Below, one piece after another: positions 34,062 to 44,085 of a DNA stretch of 64,000 bases. The position numbers and the translations under genes are program-made. The notes under the pieces are model-generated. The model did no database searches, was not told the origin of the DNA, and was given only the letters and a program-made list of their open reading frames with translations. The stretch comes from Shewanella sp. c952. GTDB lineage: Bacteria; Pseudomonadota; Gammaproteobacteria; Enterobacterales; Shewanellaceae. Where the stretch lies: the NCBI RefSeq assembly GCF_019654975.1, contig NZ_BPEW01000022.1, positions 25,048 through 89,047 of the forward strand. The letters run 5' to 3'. Position 1 is the first letter of the stretch; each line of letters opens with the position of its first letter.

Positions 34062-35906
34062 TTAGTTGCTTCTTAACACCGGGTATTTTTGGTACTCGTT
34101 ATCATAATAAGGGCTGCGCTGGTAAAACCAACGCAAACGAGCTTTTGGATCGGCGGCAAACGCTTCATCCTTAAGTGCTTTATCGAATGCTGCTTGCAGT
34201 TTGGGATCTTGTTTTAACATCTGCGCTGCTAACGGCTCAACCGCATAGTTTTCGATATACTCTGTACGAGTGAAAATAGGATTGAAAAATCCCCACTGAA
34301 ATAGTGAGTCAGGCGACTGCGGTTCAAGTAATAAGATTGCAAGATCGCCAAGCGGTTGCTCGGTGTCGATACGTACAGTGCCTGTAGGCAAAGTCGCCTC
34401 GATAGTTTGGCTGCTTACCTTAGCTTTAACGCGTTGATGACCTTCATAATCAGCACTGCCAAACTTGGCTTCGGTAAATTGGTATTGTTGCAATTTTTGC
34501 GAACTAGGTTTACTGATAGTGGTCATGCGTATGCCGTGCACGCTTAACCGTTCAATCACTTCTGTCCACTGTGGTGGCACATAGTAAGCCGTTGGGCGAT
34601 TCACTTTGATATCGGCTTTGGTACCACCAATGACTGGTAGGTTAGGGTACAACTTAGGCTCTCCATTCCAACGAACAATCTCATTGCCACTGATTACACT
34701 TTGCTCCATCGAGTAACCGATACCCTTAAAGTCCCAGCCTTTTGCTTGCTGCTCTCGTTTCCAAGTTAAAGTTAGACGAGGCGAGTAGCGGTATTTGTCT
34801 TGTTGGATAGCCGATTTGAGTTTGGTTGTTTGCTCACCGATGGTTTTCAGCGTTGCCTCAAGCATCACATAGGTGCCGAGCACTCGTTGCTTAAATGGCT
34901 TTAGGCTGTGGTTCTCAATCAAAATCGTCGGCAGGTGGCGCGCATCACCATAGCCATTGGAAAAACGTGGGCTAGCATTCCATAAAGACATACCCTTGCT
35001 GATGTCGGTATTGTCGATTGCGAAAACGAGTGGTCCAGGAACGTGACCCTCTTCGACAAGTGCTGACTCAATGGCTGGGCGGTAGCTGTTTTCTAACCAC
35101 TTATAACTGGCAGGGCTCAAACCTTGGGCAAGGTTGTAACCGAAGGTGACATCGTACTGATAGTCGATACCGTCGGTAACATGTACGTCTATGTATAGGT
35201 CAGGTTGCCAGATATTAATGGCACGCAGCATATGCTGCATCTCTAGCGTGTCAGCTTTGGCGTAGTCACGATTAAGGTTGAGGTTGTTTGCCGTTGTGCG
35301 CCAGCCCATATTAACCGGGCCTCTTTGGTTGACGCGGTTATATTCGGTTGAACGCTCATGGGCGTCAACACTAAAAATAGGCACAAATAATAGATTAGCG
35401 TTGTCGAGTAGCGCGGCTTTATCACCAATAACAATATCGCGTAGCAGCATCATGCCAGCGTCTTTGCCATCAATCTCTCCAGAATGAATGCCAGCCTGAA
35501 CTAACACGCTAGGTTTATTATTTTTAAGTAGAGTGGGGGCATCTTCAGCGCCCTCTTTAGAAGCGACTATCATCCAAATGTCACGTCCTTGCGGACTCTT
35601 GCCTATGCTGACTTTTTTGAGCATATCTGTCTGACTAATCAGCTTATCTAACCATGCGAAGGTTTCATCATAATTTGGACTGGTTTTAAGGCCATGCAGT
35701 TCAAAAGGTGTAGCCCATTCGCTGTCTGGTGCTGCCAGTAGTGATTCACTCTTACCATGCCATTCGATAATGGGAGGTAAAATGGCATCATTAACGTAAG
35801 TGGTTGCTAACTGAGGCGTGTCATTGTGTTCGACGGCAAGAGTGCAAAAGCTAGTGACAGCAACCGCAACGGCTGCGTAGCTTGTTAAAGGGGTCAAAAA
35901 GCGCAT
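34062..35906 (-). CDS. M14 family zinc carboxypeptidase, secreted
   Basis: A 614-residue exported metallocarboxypeptidase. A signal peptide covers about residues 1-25. The zinc-binding HxxE of the M14 fold is QAGIHSGEIDG (His141, Glu144); the third ligand is probably the histidine in YIDVHVTDG near residue 240. The catalytic glutamate lies in ILIENHSLKPF. The long C-terminal half after residue 400 has no recognised motif. It likely trims peptides in the periplasm or outside the cell. Confidence 0.82.
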   Translation of the reverse strand: MRFLTPLTSYAAVAVAVTSFCTLAVEHNDTPQLATTYVNDAILPPIIEWHGKSESLLAAPDSEWATPFELHGLKTSPNYDETFAWLDKLISQTDMLKKVSIGKSPQGRDIWMIVASKEGAEDAPTLLKNNKPSVLVQAGIHSGEIDGKDAGMMLLRDIVIGDKAALLDNANLLFVPIFSVDAHERSTEYNRVNQRGPVNMGWRTTANNLNLNRDYAKADTLEMQHMLRAINIWQPDLYIDVHVTDGIDYQYDVTFGYNLAQGLSPASYKWLENSYRPAIESALVEEGHVPGPLVFAIDNTDISKGMSLWNASPRFSNGYGDARHLPTILIENHSLKPFKQRVLGTYVMLEATLKTIGEQTTKLKSAIQQDKYRYSPRLTLTWKREQQAKGWDFKGIGYSMEQSVISGNEIVRWNGEPKLYPNLPVIGGTKADIKVNRPTAYYVPPQWTEVIERLSVHGIRMTTISKPSSQKLQQYQFTEAKFGSADYEGHQRVKAKVSSQTIEATLPTGTVRIDTEQPLGDLAILLLEPQSPDSLFQWGFFNPIFTRTEYIENYAVEPLAAQMLKQDPKLQAAFDKALKDEAFAADPKARLRWFYQRSPYYDNEYQKYPVLRSN

Positions 35907-36202
35907 GGTAGGGCATCCATCTGTAAGATAAATTTGGAATTATTATAAGAGGCTTATATTTCACCAAAATGCTAACAAGTGCAACCGGATAACTGTATCG
36001 AAATATGCGACTTAGATTACTCATCAGGCAACATTCTTATTCAGTAAAAAACCATCCTTTAAATTTGGGTAAGTTTGATTACAAAGTTGGTATAAACCCA
36101 TTTTTACACTTTGCTTTGTTGTTATGGCTGCTTAGTTCTTGTTTAATACCTGGATCTAGTGCAGGGTAATAGTTGAACACTTTGATTTACAAGGAACTTA
36201 AC

Positions 36203-36682
36203 TTGAAGAGTTTTATTATTTTTAGTGCATTTTTTTTTACCAGCTTAAGCTACGGTTGTGATGATATAAAGACGGCGCATAGCAATTTATTGTCTTCTAA
36301 CTTCATTATGAAGCAAATGTTTTTGCTGACAGTCGATGATGAAAAACAAGCGACAGGAACAAACTTAATCCACTATGCGAATGGCCAGTCTAAATATGAG
36401 CAACTGGATCTATGGATGAGTGAAGGTACGTCATACGATGCTGACGGGTATGAACCCTTTATGTATCAAAGCTTTAGTTGTGATGATATCGCTCAACAAG
36501 GGGATGATGTTTTCATCAACGAGGTAAAAGATGACAAGATCTATAATACTCGCTATCGCCGGCAAGAAAATATGCTAGTGCCTGTAGAGACCGTAATGGA
36601 AACAGAGGCTGGCATTTTATTTATGAGTTTTGCGATAAAAATGGTATTTGATTATTCAAACTTTAGCTTGGTTAAAGATTGA
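36203..36682 (+). CDS. Secreted protein of unknown function
   Basis: A 159-residue product with a signal peptide, KSFIIFSAFFFTSLSYG, cut before CDDIK. Two further cysteines occur, one in FSCDDIAQQ. No family was recognised. The proposed TTG start at 36203 has AAGGAA 7 bases upstream and puts the signal sequence at the very N-terminus; the longest frame begins at another TTG at 36173 and would bury it. Confidence 0.55.
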   Translation: MKSFIIFSAFFFTSLSYGCDDIKTAHSNLLSSNFIMKQMFLLTVDDEKQATGTNLIHYANGQSKYEQLDLWMSEGTSYDADGYEPFMYQSFSCDDIAQQGDDVFINEVKDDKIYNTRYRRQENMLVPVETVMETEAGILFMSFAIKMVFDYSNFSLVKD

Positions 36683-36693
36683 AATTGGTGTCA

Positions 36694-36732
36694 CAGTGAC
36701 TATAGCTAAGCAGCTAAGCAGCTAAGTCACTG
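36694..36732. repeat. Tandem AGCTAAGC repeat inside an inverted repeat
   Basis: CAGTGACT and AGTCACTG are perfect inverted arms enclosing AGCTAAGC repeated almost three times (36704-36726). It lies between the convergent secreted-protein and XRE genes and may act as a transcription stop or be a slippage-prone spot. Confidence 0.65.
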
Positions 36733-36748
36733 ATAAAAATTTAAATAT

Positions 36749-36955
36749 CTATTCTTCGTGCGTCGTCTCTTCCTCAAAAATCTGCTCAATAGTTAGCTCA
36801 AATAGACGGGCGACTTTAAACGCTAACGGTAAACTGGGATCGTATTTCCCTTTCTCTATCGCATTGATCGTTTGCCGCGATACTTCCAGTTTGTCGGCGA
36901 GATCTGCTTGGGTCCAGTCTCGCTCAGCTCTGAGGATTTTTAAGCGATTTTTCAT
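36749..36955 (-). CDS. XRE-family HTH transcriptional regulator
   Basis: A 68-residue protein that is one Cro/CI-type helix-turn-helix domain: LRAERDWTQADLADKLEVSRQTINAIEKGKYDPSLPLAFKVA, followed by the FELTIEQIF segment usual in the short YozG-like group. These often repress their own operon. It overlaps the preceding membrane protein gene by 4 bases (ATGA), so the two are coupled. The inverted repeats at 37401-37463 are likely its operator. Confidence 0.88.
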   Translation of the reverse strand: MKNRLKILRAERDWTQADLADKLEVSRQTINAIEKGKYDPSLPLAFKVARLFELTIEQIFEEETTHEE

Positions 36956-37377
36956 CGGTAGGCCAACCTTCCTTTAAAGATGCCAACAATATAGGTTAGC
37001 GCCATAAGTGCGATGAGATATGCGGTATTTAACGGTGGCAATGTGGTGGCTTCCTCAAGGATTGAATAGCTGGAGAAACTAATGATGGCTACCCCAACTG
37101 CCAGTGCGAGAGCGCCTAACTGTACCTTACGTTCCATCTCATCTAGCTGAGTGAGGAAATGTTTATAAGATAGCAGCATAGCGATACCGACAATGGCATG
37201 AATCGCAATGGCGATCGTTAGCGCTATTGGGCTTGTTAACATCCCTTCTCCGGCTAAGTAGGTACTGAGCATCAAAGTGACTACCCACAGCAATGTTAAT
37301 AGGTTAACCCTATTGGCGTTTTTAATATCACGTTTTGGTAGCCCTTTAACGCATATGGCATCTAGTGCTTTTTTCAT
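36952..37377 (-). CDS. Four-helix membrane protein coupled to an XRE regulator
   Basis: A 141-residue protein with four hydrophobic segments (about residues 27-45, 52-70, 85-105 and 115-133). DEMERKVQLGALALAVG lies between helices 2 and 3. That pattern is common in small membrane proteins paired with YozG-type regulators, whose function is unknown. AGGGAA precedes the ATG by 9 bases. Confidence 0.65.
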   Translation of the reverse strand: MKKALDAICVKGLPKRDIKNANRVNLLTLLWVVTLMLSTYLAGEGMLTSPIALTIAIAIHAIVGIAMLLSYKHFLTQLDEMERKVQLGALALAVGVAIISFSSYSILEEATTLPPLNTAYLIALMALTYIVGIFKGRLAYR

Positions 37378-37400
37378 CAGTACAGTTCCCTTTGTATATT

Positions 37401-37463
37401 TAGTAAAGCAAGCTTGACTTTAAGTTAGGCTTACTTGATACGTAAGTCAAGCTTGCTTTACTA
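37401..37463. promoter_or_regulatory. 20-bp perfect inverted repeat, probable operator of the XRE operon
   Basis: The arms at 37401-37420 and 37444-37463 (starting TAGTAAAGCAAGCTTGACTT) are perfect complements with a 23-base spacer. The spacer and the next bases hold related shorter motifs (AAGTTAGGCTTACTT; AGTTTACTTGGCTTTACTT). It begins 23 bases upstream of the membrane protein gene, where cooperative repressor binding would shut the promoter. Confidence 0.65.
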
Positions 37464-37540
37464 AAAGTTTACTTGGCTTTACTTTAATTTCGGGCTGATA
37501 ATATTGGTTAGAGGAGAATCAAAGATGCTTTTCACAAAAA

Positions 37541-37573
37541 AAATCCCAATTTAGCCGGGCTAAATTGGGATTT
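37541..37573 (-). terminator. Terminator downstream of pckA
   Basis: AAATCCCAATTTAGCC and its complement form a long stem. On the minus strand it is followed by a run of T, 27 bases past the pckA stop. Confidence 0.88.
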
Positions 37574-37599
37574 TAAGCGTAAACACTTATGTTAGAGCA

Positions 37600-39141
37600 T
37601 TAAGCGTTTGGCCCTGCATTCTTGATTGAATCAGGCACTTGGTATTTTTCAAAGTTCTTCTGGAAGCTTTCTGCTAGATGCTGTGCGAACTCGGCATACT
37701 GCTGCTTATCTTCCCAAGTATTAACGGGGTTGAGTAAGTTGCTGTCTACGCCTGGAATCGTCACTGGAACATGCAGGTTTAACTTTTCAAGGTACTCCGT
37801 TTCAACATCTTTTAGCTCGCCGCTAACGATTGCATCGACAATCGCGCGGGTTGTTGGAATGTCAAAACGCTTACCAATACCGTGTGGTCCGCCAGTCCAG
37901 CCAGTATTGACCAAGTAAACTTGGCTACCAAAAGACTCGATACGCTTCATTAATAGCTCAGCGTATACGCCTGCAGGGCGTGGGAAGAACGGTGCACCGA
38001 AACACGTTGAGAAGGTTGACTGAATAGCTGCTGTTGAGCCCATTTCAGTTGAACCCACTTTAGCTGTGTAACCTGACAAGAAGTGGTAGGCCGCCTGCTC
38101 TTTGGTCAGCTTAGAAACTGGCGGTAATACACCTGAAACATCGCAAGTTAAGAACACGACTGCATGAGGTTCTGCGCCGCAGTTTTCCTCTTTACGTTGA
38201 GCTATGTGCTCAAGTGGATAAGCGGCGCGAGTGTTTTCTGTTAGTGAAGAGTTAGTGTAGTCAGGTACACGGTTCTCATCGGTTACCACGTTTTCAAGTA
38301 CGGTACCAAAACGGATAGCATCCCAGATCACAGGCTCGTTTTTCTGGCTAAGGTCGATACATTTTGCGTAGCAACCGCCTTCAATATTGAATACGCCACC
38401 GGGTGCCCAGCCGTGCTCATCATCACCAATAAGGAAGCGCTTAGGATCTGCAGAAAGCGTAGTTTTACCTGTGCCAGATAGGCCGAAAAACAGCGTAGTA
38501 TCGCCGTCAGTGCCTACGTTAGCAGAACAGTGCATTGGTAATACACCTTTCGCTGGTAGCAGGAAGTTTTGTACTGAGAACATAGACTTCTTCATTTCGC
38601 CAGCATATTTAAGGCCAGCAAGCAGTACTTTACGTTCAGCGAAGTTTAAAATAACTGTTGCATCAGAATGAGTACCATCACGCTCTGGATTACATACAAA
38701 TCCTGGTGCATTGATGATCTGCCAAGTTGGCTTGTCTGCTGCATTAAACTCTTCTGGTACGATGAAAAGGTTACGAGCAAATAGCTGATGCCAAGCATAT
38801 TCAGTTGTTACAGTGACGGGTTGGTAGTGCTCTTTGCTAGCACCAACTTCCAGCTGTGAAACAAACGTGTCTTTATCCGCTAAGTAAGCTTCAACACGAT
38901 TCCAAAGCGCTGTAAAAGCTTCTGCTTCGAATGGCTTGTTAACTGGTCCCCACTCGATATCAGCTTCAGAGCTTGGCTCTTTCACGATAAAGCGGTCGTT
39001 AGGTGAGCGACCTGAGCGTTCGCCAGTTTTTGCAACTAAAGCACCGTTTGCGGTCAATTCGCCTTCGCCGCGTGCTAGCGCAAGCTCGACTAATTGGCCT
39101 GTAGAGAGGTTAAGGTACTCGCGGTTTGATCCATCCGCCAT
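37600..39141 (-). CDS. pckA: Phosphoenolpyruvate carboxykinase (ATP)
   Basis: Converts oxaloacetate and ATP to phosphoenolpyruvate, the first committed step of gluconeogenesis. The 513-residue protein shows [15 protein letters not shown], the kinase P-loop [12 protein letters not shown], the metal-binding LIGDDEHGW and the [13 protein letters not shown] region. The start at 39141 ([10 protein letters not shown]) gives the expected N-terminus and has GGAG upstream. The frame can be extended 29 codons to 39228, but the added residues are basic and unlike the family. Confidence 0.93.
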   Translation of the reverse strand: MADGSNREYLNLSTGQLVELALARGEGELTANGALVAKTGERSGRSPNDRFIVKEPSSEADIEWGPVNKPFEAEAFTALWNRVEAYLADKDTFVSQLEVGASKEHYQPVTVTTEYAWHQLFARNLFIVPEEFNAADKPTWQIINAPGFVCNPERDGTHSDATVILNFAERKVLLAGLKYAGEMKKSMFSVQNFLLPAKGVLPMHCSANVGTDGDTTLFFGLSGTGKTTLSADPKRFLIGDDEHGWAPGGVFNIEGGCYAKCIDLSQKNEPVIWDAIRFGTVLENVVTDENRVPDYTNSSLTENTRAAYPLEHIAQRKEENCGAEPHAVVFLTCDVSGVLPPVSKLTKEQAAYHFLSGYTAKVGSTEMGSTAAIQSTFSTCFGAPFFPRPAGVYAELLMKRIESFGSQVYLVNTGWTGGPHGIGKRFDIPTTRAIVDAIVSGELKDVETEYLEKLNLHVPVTIPGVDSNLLNPVNTWEDKQQYAEFAQHLAESFQKNFEKYQVPDSIKNAGPNA

Positions 39142-39344
39142 GGGTAAGGTCTCCATCTTTAGGGTCGTTTTATGTGCCGGTCTATGGCGCCAGCTATTTT
39201 GTCTGCGGCGATTGTAACGTATGCGCAATTGAATATGTGGACTAGATCAAAAAAAATACTAAAAAGTGATCATCAAACTGCAATATTGCAGTGAAACTTG
39301 GTAGGAAGGTCATACCAATTACATATTTCATTAAATTGAAGCAT

Positions 39345-39369
39345 AAAAAAGGCGCTCAATGAGCGCCTT
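39345..39369 (-). terminator. Terminator downstream of hslO
   Basis: AAGGCGCTC and GAGCGCCTT pair around AAT. The minus strand continues in T's. It ends the hslR-hslO unit. Confidence 0.88.
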
Positions 39370-39396
39370 AAAATAGGTAAAGCAAATAAAAATTGC

Positions 39397-40257
39397 TTAT
39401 TGAGTGGTATCGCTATTTGGCGACACAGCATAAATAGCTTCGACATCAATTGCGTCGAATATATATTTGCTGTTGCAGTACTCGCAACCCATCTCAACCT
39501 TGCCTTGCTCAGCAATAATGGAGTCTATTTCCTCTTTCGCTACTGTGCGGATAGCTTGTGCACTACGCTCTTTCGAGCAAGTACAGTTGAAAGTAATTGC
39601 TACTGGCTCAAATAGACGAACTTCTTCTTCGTGATAGAGGCGATGTAGCACTTCTTCAGCTTCAAGCGAAAAGAGTTCCTCTTGCTTAACTGTTTCGGTT
39701 AACACTGAAAGGTGTTCAAACTCTTCATTGTGGTTGCCGTCAGTTGGCAACACCTGTAGGAACATACCTGCTGCTTGCTTAGCATCGGCAAACAATTTTA
39801 TCTTGGTTGGTAGTTGCTCTGACTGCTCAAAGTAGGCTTCGAGACACTCACTCAATGTTTCTTTGTCGAGTGCAACAACGCCTTGGTAACGTTCACCATC
39901 ATCGGGTGTTAACGTTATGACCATATGGCCTTTGCCAAATAAAGATTGCAACAGTGCGTCTGCAGCAATGTCGCCATTCCAGCGTGAAACGCCGCGCAAT
40001 TGTTGCAAGTTATTGCCGTTGATAACTGCAAGTGATACTGGACCGTCGCCCTGCAGTTGAATGCTAATATCGCCGCTAAACTTCAAGGTTGCTGTCAGCA
40101 GTGAAGTTGCCGCCATGAGCTCGCCGAGTAAGTGTTGAATGGCAACCGGGTAGTCATGCGCAGCAATCACTTCTTGGTAGCTTTTCTCTAGTTGCACCAG
40201 TTCACCACGCACGCTGGCATTGTCAAATAGGTAACGGTATAAGTTGTCTTTAGTCAT
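39397..40257 (-). CDS. hslO: Redox-regulated holdase chaperone Hsp33
   Basis: A 286-residue chaperone activated when its four zinc-binding cysteines oxidise. CTCSKE and CEYC, near residues 225-265, form the redox switch. The N-terminal [17 protein letters not shown] and GEMMAATSLL-like block ([16 protein letters not shown]) match Hsp33. TGGAA precedes the ATG. It lies 15 bases after hslR and forms the usual heat-shock pair. Confidence 0.95.
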   Translation of the reverse strand: MTKDNLYRYLFDNASVRGELVQLEKSYQEVIAAHDYPVAIQHLLGELMAATSLLTATLKFSGDISIQLQGDGPVSLAVINGNNLQQLRGVSRWNGDIAADALLQSLFGKGHMVITLTPDDGERYQGVVALDKETLSECLEAYFEQSEQLPTKIKLFADAKQAAGMFLQVLPTDGNHNEEFEHLSVLTETVKQEELFSLEAEEVLHRLYHEEEVRLFEPVAITFNCTCSKERSAQAIRTVAKEEIDSIIAEQGKVEMGCEYCNSKYIFDAIDVEAIYAVSPNSDTTQ

Positions 40258-40272
40258 TTCGGTATTCCAGTG

Positions 40273-40671
40273 TTAGCTTTCTTTAAAGCGCATAATTTGA
40301 CGACGTTGTTTCTTATCGGGCTTCTGTTCTGGAGCCGGATTATGAAGAATATTCAAGCGTCTTTGCTCGGCATAGGTCTCTCGTTTCGCTATGCTCTGCG
40401 GTGTTTCTTGGTAAAGGGTTTGCGCGATTAACCCTTTTTGGCGCTGTTCTGACAATTTAACAATAACTATCTCTTTTTCGTCATAGCCTTGTCTTAATCT
40501 AATGGTGGCACCTATCTCAGCATACTTACTCGATTTGGTGCGCTGACCGTTGTAGTGTACTTTACCACCATTAATCATCTCTTTTGAGATGGCGCGAGTC
40601 TTATAGAAGCGCGCAGCCCAGAGCCATTTGTCTAACCTGACTTTTAATGCTTGTTGCTCGTTGTCAATCAT
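40273..40671 (-). CDS. hslR: Ribosome-associated heat shock protein Hsp15
   Basis: A 132-residue S4-domain RNA-binding protein that frees stalled 50S subunits carrying nascent chains. The S4 motif spans VRLDKWLWAARFYKTRAISKEMINGGKVHYNG near the N-terminus, followed by a basic tail ending KKQRRQIMRFKES. GGAG is 6 bases ahead of the ATG. First gene of the hslR-hslO pair, divergent from the gsp operon. Confidence 0.92.
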   Translation of the reverse strand: MIDNEQQALKVRLDKWLWAARFYKTRAISKEMINGGKVHYNGQRTKSSKYAEIGATIRLRQGYDEKEIVIVKLSEQRQKGLIAQTLYQETPQSIAKRETYAEQRRLNILHNPAPEQKPDKKQRRQIMRFKES

Positions 40672-40941
40672 GAGCGACTCCAGTGGTAGATTAACCTTTG
40701 TTAAAGTAGGGGTAAGTTCACAAGCTGAGTATTAATATACGAATCTTTACATCTCGACACGCAAAATAGTGGCAAGCTTCACACCCTTTTTAGGCGCGTA
40801 AAGTTAGCATATTTGCCCTATTATCGCCAACATTGCTGCTGTTATGGGCTTGTTGCGGATTGAAGTGTGGGTTAGCATGAGTCAGGATTTGCTAAATTAT
40901 CATAACCAGAACAGAGACCTGTGCAGAGGGTCCACATAAAT

Positions 40942-41856
40942 ATGGATTTATTAGATAAGTTTTTAACCAAAGCAGCAGGTGTGCCCCAGAAGCCTGTTAG
41001 CTCAGCGATATTTACTATTGGTATCGTGCTAATGCTATTTCTTTTAGCACAGATCACATGGAAGTTAGTCCCTGAAAATTCAGCTGTTTCTCGCTGGACG
41101 CCTACGCCTGCCTCATCGACATCTTCCGGTTCAGCCAATATCTCAGGCGTCAAAGCATTGAGTCTATTTGGCCGTGCAGATAGCTCTTCTAAGCCTAAGA
41201 CGGCGCCTGTAGAAGAGATTATCACCGATGCACCGAAAACTTCGTTGTCGATTCAGCTGACAGGGGTGGTGGCATCGACCACAGAGCAAAAAGGTCTGGC
41301 GGTTATTGCTTCTAGTGGTAGCCAAGAAACTTATAGTCTCGGTGATAAAATTAGAGGAACGTCAGCATCGTTGAAAGAGGTTTATGCCGATCGCATTATT
41401 ATCACTAACAGTGGCCGCTATGAAACCTTGATGCTAGATGGACTCGAATACAACACTAATAGCAATGCTAACCAGCAGCTACAGAAAGCTAAGAGCTTGC
41501 CAAAAGGTAAAAGAGTTGATCAACGTCAAAATCGCGAAGTTGCCCGTGAGTTAGGCCAATCTCGAGCTGAGATTTTGGCTGACCCGAGCAAGATAACTGA
41601 TTACTTAGCCATCTCACCTGTTAAGAGTGGTGGAGAGCTAGCGGGTTACCGACTTAACCCAGGAAAAGACAGAAAGCTATTTACCGAAGCGGGTTTCAAG
41701 CCAAATGATTTGGCTAAATCACTTAACGGTTATGACTTGACCGACATGGGTCAGGCGTTAGAGGTTATGGGGCAACTCCCAGAGATGACTGAAGTTGCCT
41801 TAATGGTTGAGCGTGAAGGTCAACTTATCGAAATTATGTTTAGCTTGCCGCAATAA
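40942..41856 (+). CDS. gspC: Type II secretion inner-membrane protein GspC
   Basis: Links the inner-membrane platform to the secretin. The 304-residue protein has one N-terminal membrane helix (AIFTIGIVLMLFLLAQITW), a homology region near SIQLTGVVASTTEQKGLAVI, and a C-terminal PDZ-like domain (GYRLNPGKDRKLFTEAGFKPNDL). The ATG at 40942 is preferred over an upstream GTG at 40921, since GAGGG lies between them. First gene of the operon gspC to gspN. Confidence 0.92.
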   Translation: MDLLDKFLTKAAGVPQKPVSSAIFTIGIVLMLFLLAQITWKLVPENSAVSRWTPTPASSTSSGSANISGVKALSLFGRADSSSKPKTAPVEEIITDAPKTSLSIQLTGVVASTTEQKGLAVIASSGSQETYSLGDKIRGTSASLKEVYADRIIITNSGRYETLMLDGLEYNTNSNANQQLQKAKSLPKGKRVDQRQNREVARELGQSRAEILADPSKITDYLAISPVKSGGELAGYRLNPGKDRKLFTEAGFKPNDLAKSLNGYDLTDMGQALEVMGQLPEMTEVALMVEREGQLIEIMFSLPQ

Positions 41857-41920
41857 AAGAGCAGCAACCAATAACAATAAAGGCTGCTGCAATAATTAAT
41901 TGAGCTTGCCGCAATTAAAG
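41842..41920. repeat. 18-base direct repeat around the gspC stop
   Basis: AGCTTGCCGCAATAAAAG at 41842-41859, at the gspC stop, recurs as AGCTTGCCGCAATTAAAG at 41903-41920 in the gspC-gspD gap. A GAGCAGC/GCTGCTG dyad lies between. It looks like a small local duplication. Confidence 0.7.
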
Positions 41921-41940
41921 GTTTTAGGGGAAGTAATACA

Positions 41941-44085
41941 ATGAATAATAAAAGGATTAGACGCAGACTAATCGCTGGTATGGTTATGGGCGCATCGTTA
42001 CTCGCACCACAACTTGCTTGGTCTGAACAATATGCGGCTAACTTTAAGGGCACTGACATTCAGGAGTTTATCAACATCGTTGGTAAAAACTTGAATCGCA
42101 CGATCATTGTCGACCCTACCGTTCGCGGCAAAATCAACGTTCGCAGCTATGATCTTTTAGATGACGAGCAATATTATCAATTCTTCCTCAATACCTTGCA
42201 AGTCTATGGCTATGCGGTTGTTGAGATGGATAACAACATCATAAAGGTCATCAAAGATAAAGATGCTAAAACGGCATCTATTCGCGTAGCTGATGACAAT
42301 TCGCCTGGTTTAGGCGATGAGATGGTTACCCGCATTGTCGCGCTGTATAACACAGAAGCTAAGCAGCTTGCGCCGCTGTTACGCCAGTTAAACGATAATG
42401 CCGGTGGCGGTAATGTCGTTCAATATGACCCCTCAAATGTATTGATGATCACTGGCCGTGCAGCGGTAGTGAATAAGTTGGTTGAGATTGTACGCCGAGT
42501 GGATAAGCAAGGTGATACTGCTGTAGAAGTGGTAAAGCTTGAGTTTGCTTCCGCAGGTGAAATCGTACGCATCGTCGACACGCTCTATCGTTCAACGGCG
42601 AATCAATCACAAATGCCTGGTCAGGCTCCAAAAGTTGTCGCTGATGAGCGTACTAACGCCGTTATCGTCAGTGGTGACGAAAAGAGTCGTTTGCGTGTGG
42701 TTAAGTTAATTAAGAAATTAGACGCTGAGCAAGCAAGCACAGGCAATACTAAAGTACGTTATTTACGCTACGCCAAAGCTGAAGACTTAGTTGAAGTATT
42801 AACTGGTTTTGCACAGCAACTGGTTGATGACAAAGGCAGCGCCGCTCAAGGGGCGAGTAAGCGCCGCAACGAAATAAATATTATGGCGCACACAGATACC
42901 AATGCCTTGGTAATTAGTGCCGAGCCAGATCAAATGCGTACCATTGAAAGCGTGATTAATCAGCTTGATATTCGTCGTGCTCAAGTTTTAGTAGAAGCGA
43001 TTATCGTTGAAGTCTCCGAAGGTGATGATGTTGGTTTTGGTGTGCAGTGGGCAACAGAGGCCGGTGGTGGTACTCAGTTTAATAACTTAGGACCAACCAT
43101 TGGCGAGATTGGCGCTGGTATCTGGCAGGCTCAAGGTGAAGATGGCTCTACAGTCTGTAATGATGGCACGTGTACTGAAAACCCTGACACTCGAGGTGAC
43201 ATTACTTTACTGGCACAAGCGCTGGGTAAAGTGAATGGTATGGCCTGGGGGGTCGCGATGGGCGATTTTGGTGCCTTGATTCAAGCGGTATCGAGTGATA
43301 CTAAATCAAACGTACTTGCTACTCCGTCAATTACCACGCTTGATAACCAAGAAGCCTCATTCATAGTCGGTGATGAAGTGCCTATTCTTACTGGTAGCCA
43401 AAACTCTAGTAACGGTAATAGCAACCCATTCCAAACCGTTGAACGTAAAGAAGTGGGTGTAAAGCTTAAAGTGGTGCCACAGGTCAACGAAGGTAACGCA
43501 GTTAAGCTAACGATTGAACAAGAAGTATCAGGTATTAACGGTAAAACAGGTGTTGATGTTACCTTTGCAACTCGTCGTTTGACTACCACTGTAATGGCCG
43601 ACTCTGGACAGATTGTGGTACTCGGTGGTTTGATCAACGAAGAGGTGCAAGAGTCGGTACAAAAGGTACCATTCTTAGGCGATATCCCAATTATTGGTCA
43701 TCTATTTAAGTCATCATCAAGCGGTAAGAAAAAGAAAAACCTAATGGTATTTATCAAACCAACGATTATTCGTGATGGTATTACTATGGAAGGTATTGCT
43801 GGGCGAAAGTACAATTATTTCCGCGCATTACAACTTGAGCAGCAGGAACGTGGTGTTAATTTAATGCCAAATACTGATGTACCGATACTTGACGAGTGGG
43901 ATCAAGATGCTTATCTGCCAGCAGACGTTAATGAAGTACTCAATCGTTATAAAGACGGTAAAGGCTTGGATACTAAAATGCGTGAAACAGATCCTGCATT
44001 GAAGAGTATTTCGAGCAGTAAGGATGCTGATGCTGAGAAAGTGAAAGCTGAAGAAGCCACAGATAAAGACTCTAGCGATGAGTGA
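41941..44085 (+). CDS. gspD: Type II secretion outer-membrane secretin GspD
   Basis: Forms the outer-membrane channel. The 714-residue protein has a signal peptide (to LAWS), N0-N3 ring domains with the repeated VEVVKL and [12 protein letters not shown] pattern, and the secretin core: [63 protein letters not shown] and [16 protein letters not shown]. An acidic tail follows. GGGGAAG is 7 bases ahead of the ATG. The stop overlaps gspE by 8 bases. Confidence 0.96.
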   Translation: MNNKRIRRRLIAGMVMGASLLAPQLAWSEQYAANFKGTDIQEFINIVGKNLNRTIIVDPTVRGKINVRSYDLLDDEQYYQFFLNTLQVYGYAVVEMDNNIIKVIKDKDAKTASIRVADDNSPGLGDEMVTRIVALYNTEAKQLAPLLRQLNDNAGGGNVVQYDPSNVLMITGRAAVVNKLVEIVRRVDKQGDTAVEVVKLEFASAGEIVRIVDTLYRSTANQSQMPGQAPKVVADERTNAVIVSGDEKSRLRVVKLIKKLDAEQASTGNTKVRYLRYAKAEDLVEVLTGFAQQLVDDKGSAAQGASKRRNEINIMAHTDTNALVISAEPDQMRTIESVINQLDIRRAQVLVEAIIVEVSEGDDVGFGVQWATEAGGGTQFNNLGPTIGEIGAGIWQAQGEDGSTVCNDGTCTENPDTRGDITLLAQALGKVNGMAWGVAMGDFGALIQAVSSDTKSNVLATPSITTLDNQEASFIVGDEVPILTGSQNSSNGNSNPFQTVERKEVGVKLKVVPQVNEGNAVKLTIEQEVSGINGKTGVDVTFATRRLTTTVMADSGQIVVLGGLINEEVQESVQKVPFLGDIPIIGHLFKSSSSGKKKKNLMVFIKPTIIRDGITMEGIAGRKYNYFRALQLEQQERGVNLMPNTDVPILDEWDQDAYLPADVNEVLNRYKDGKGLDTKMRETDPALKSISSSKDADAEKVKAEEATDKDSSDE

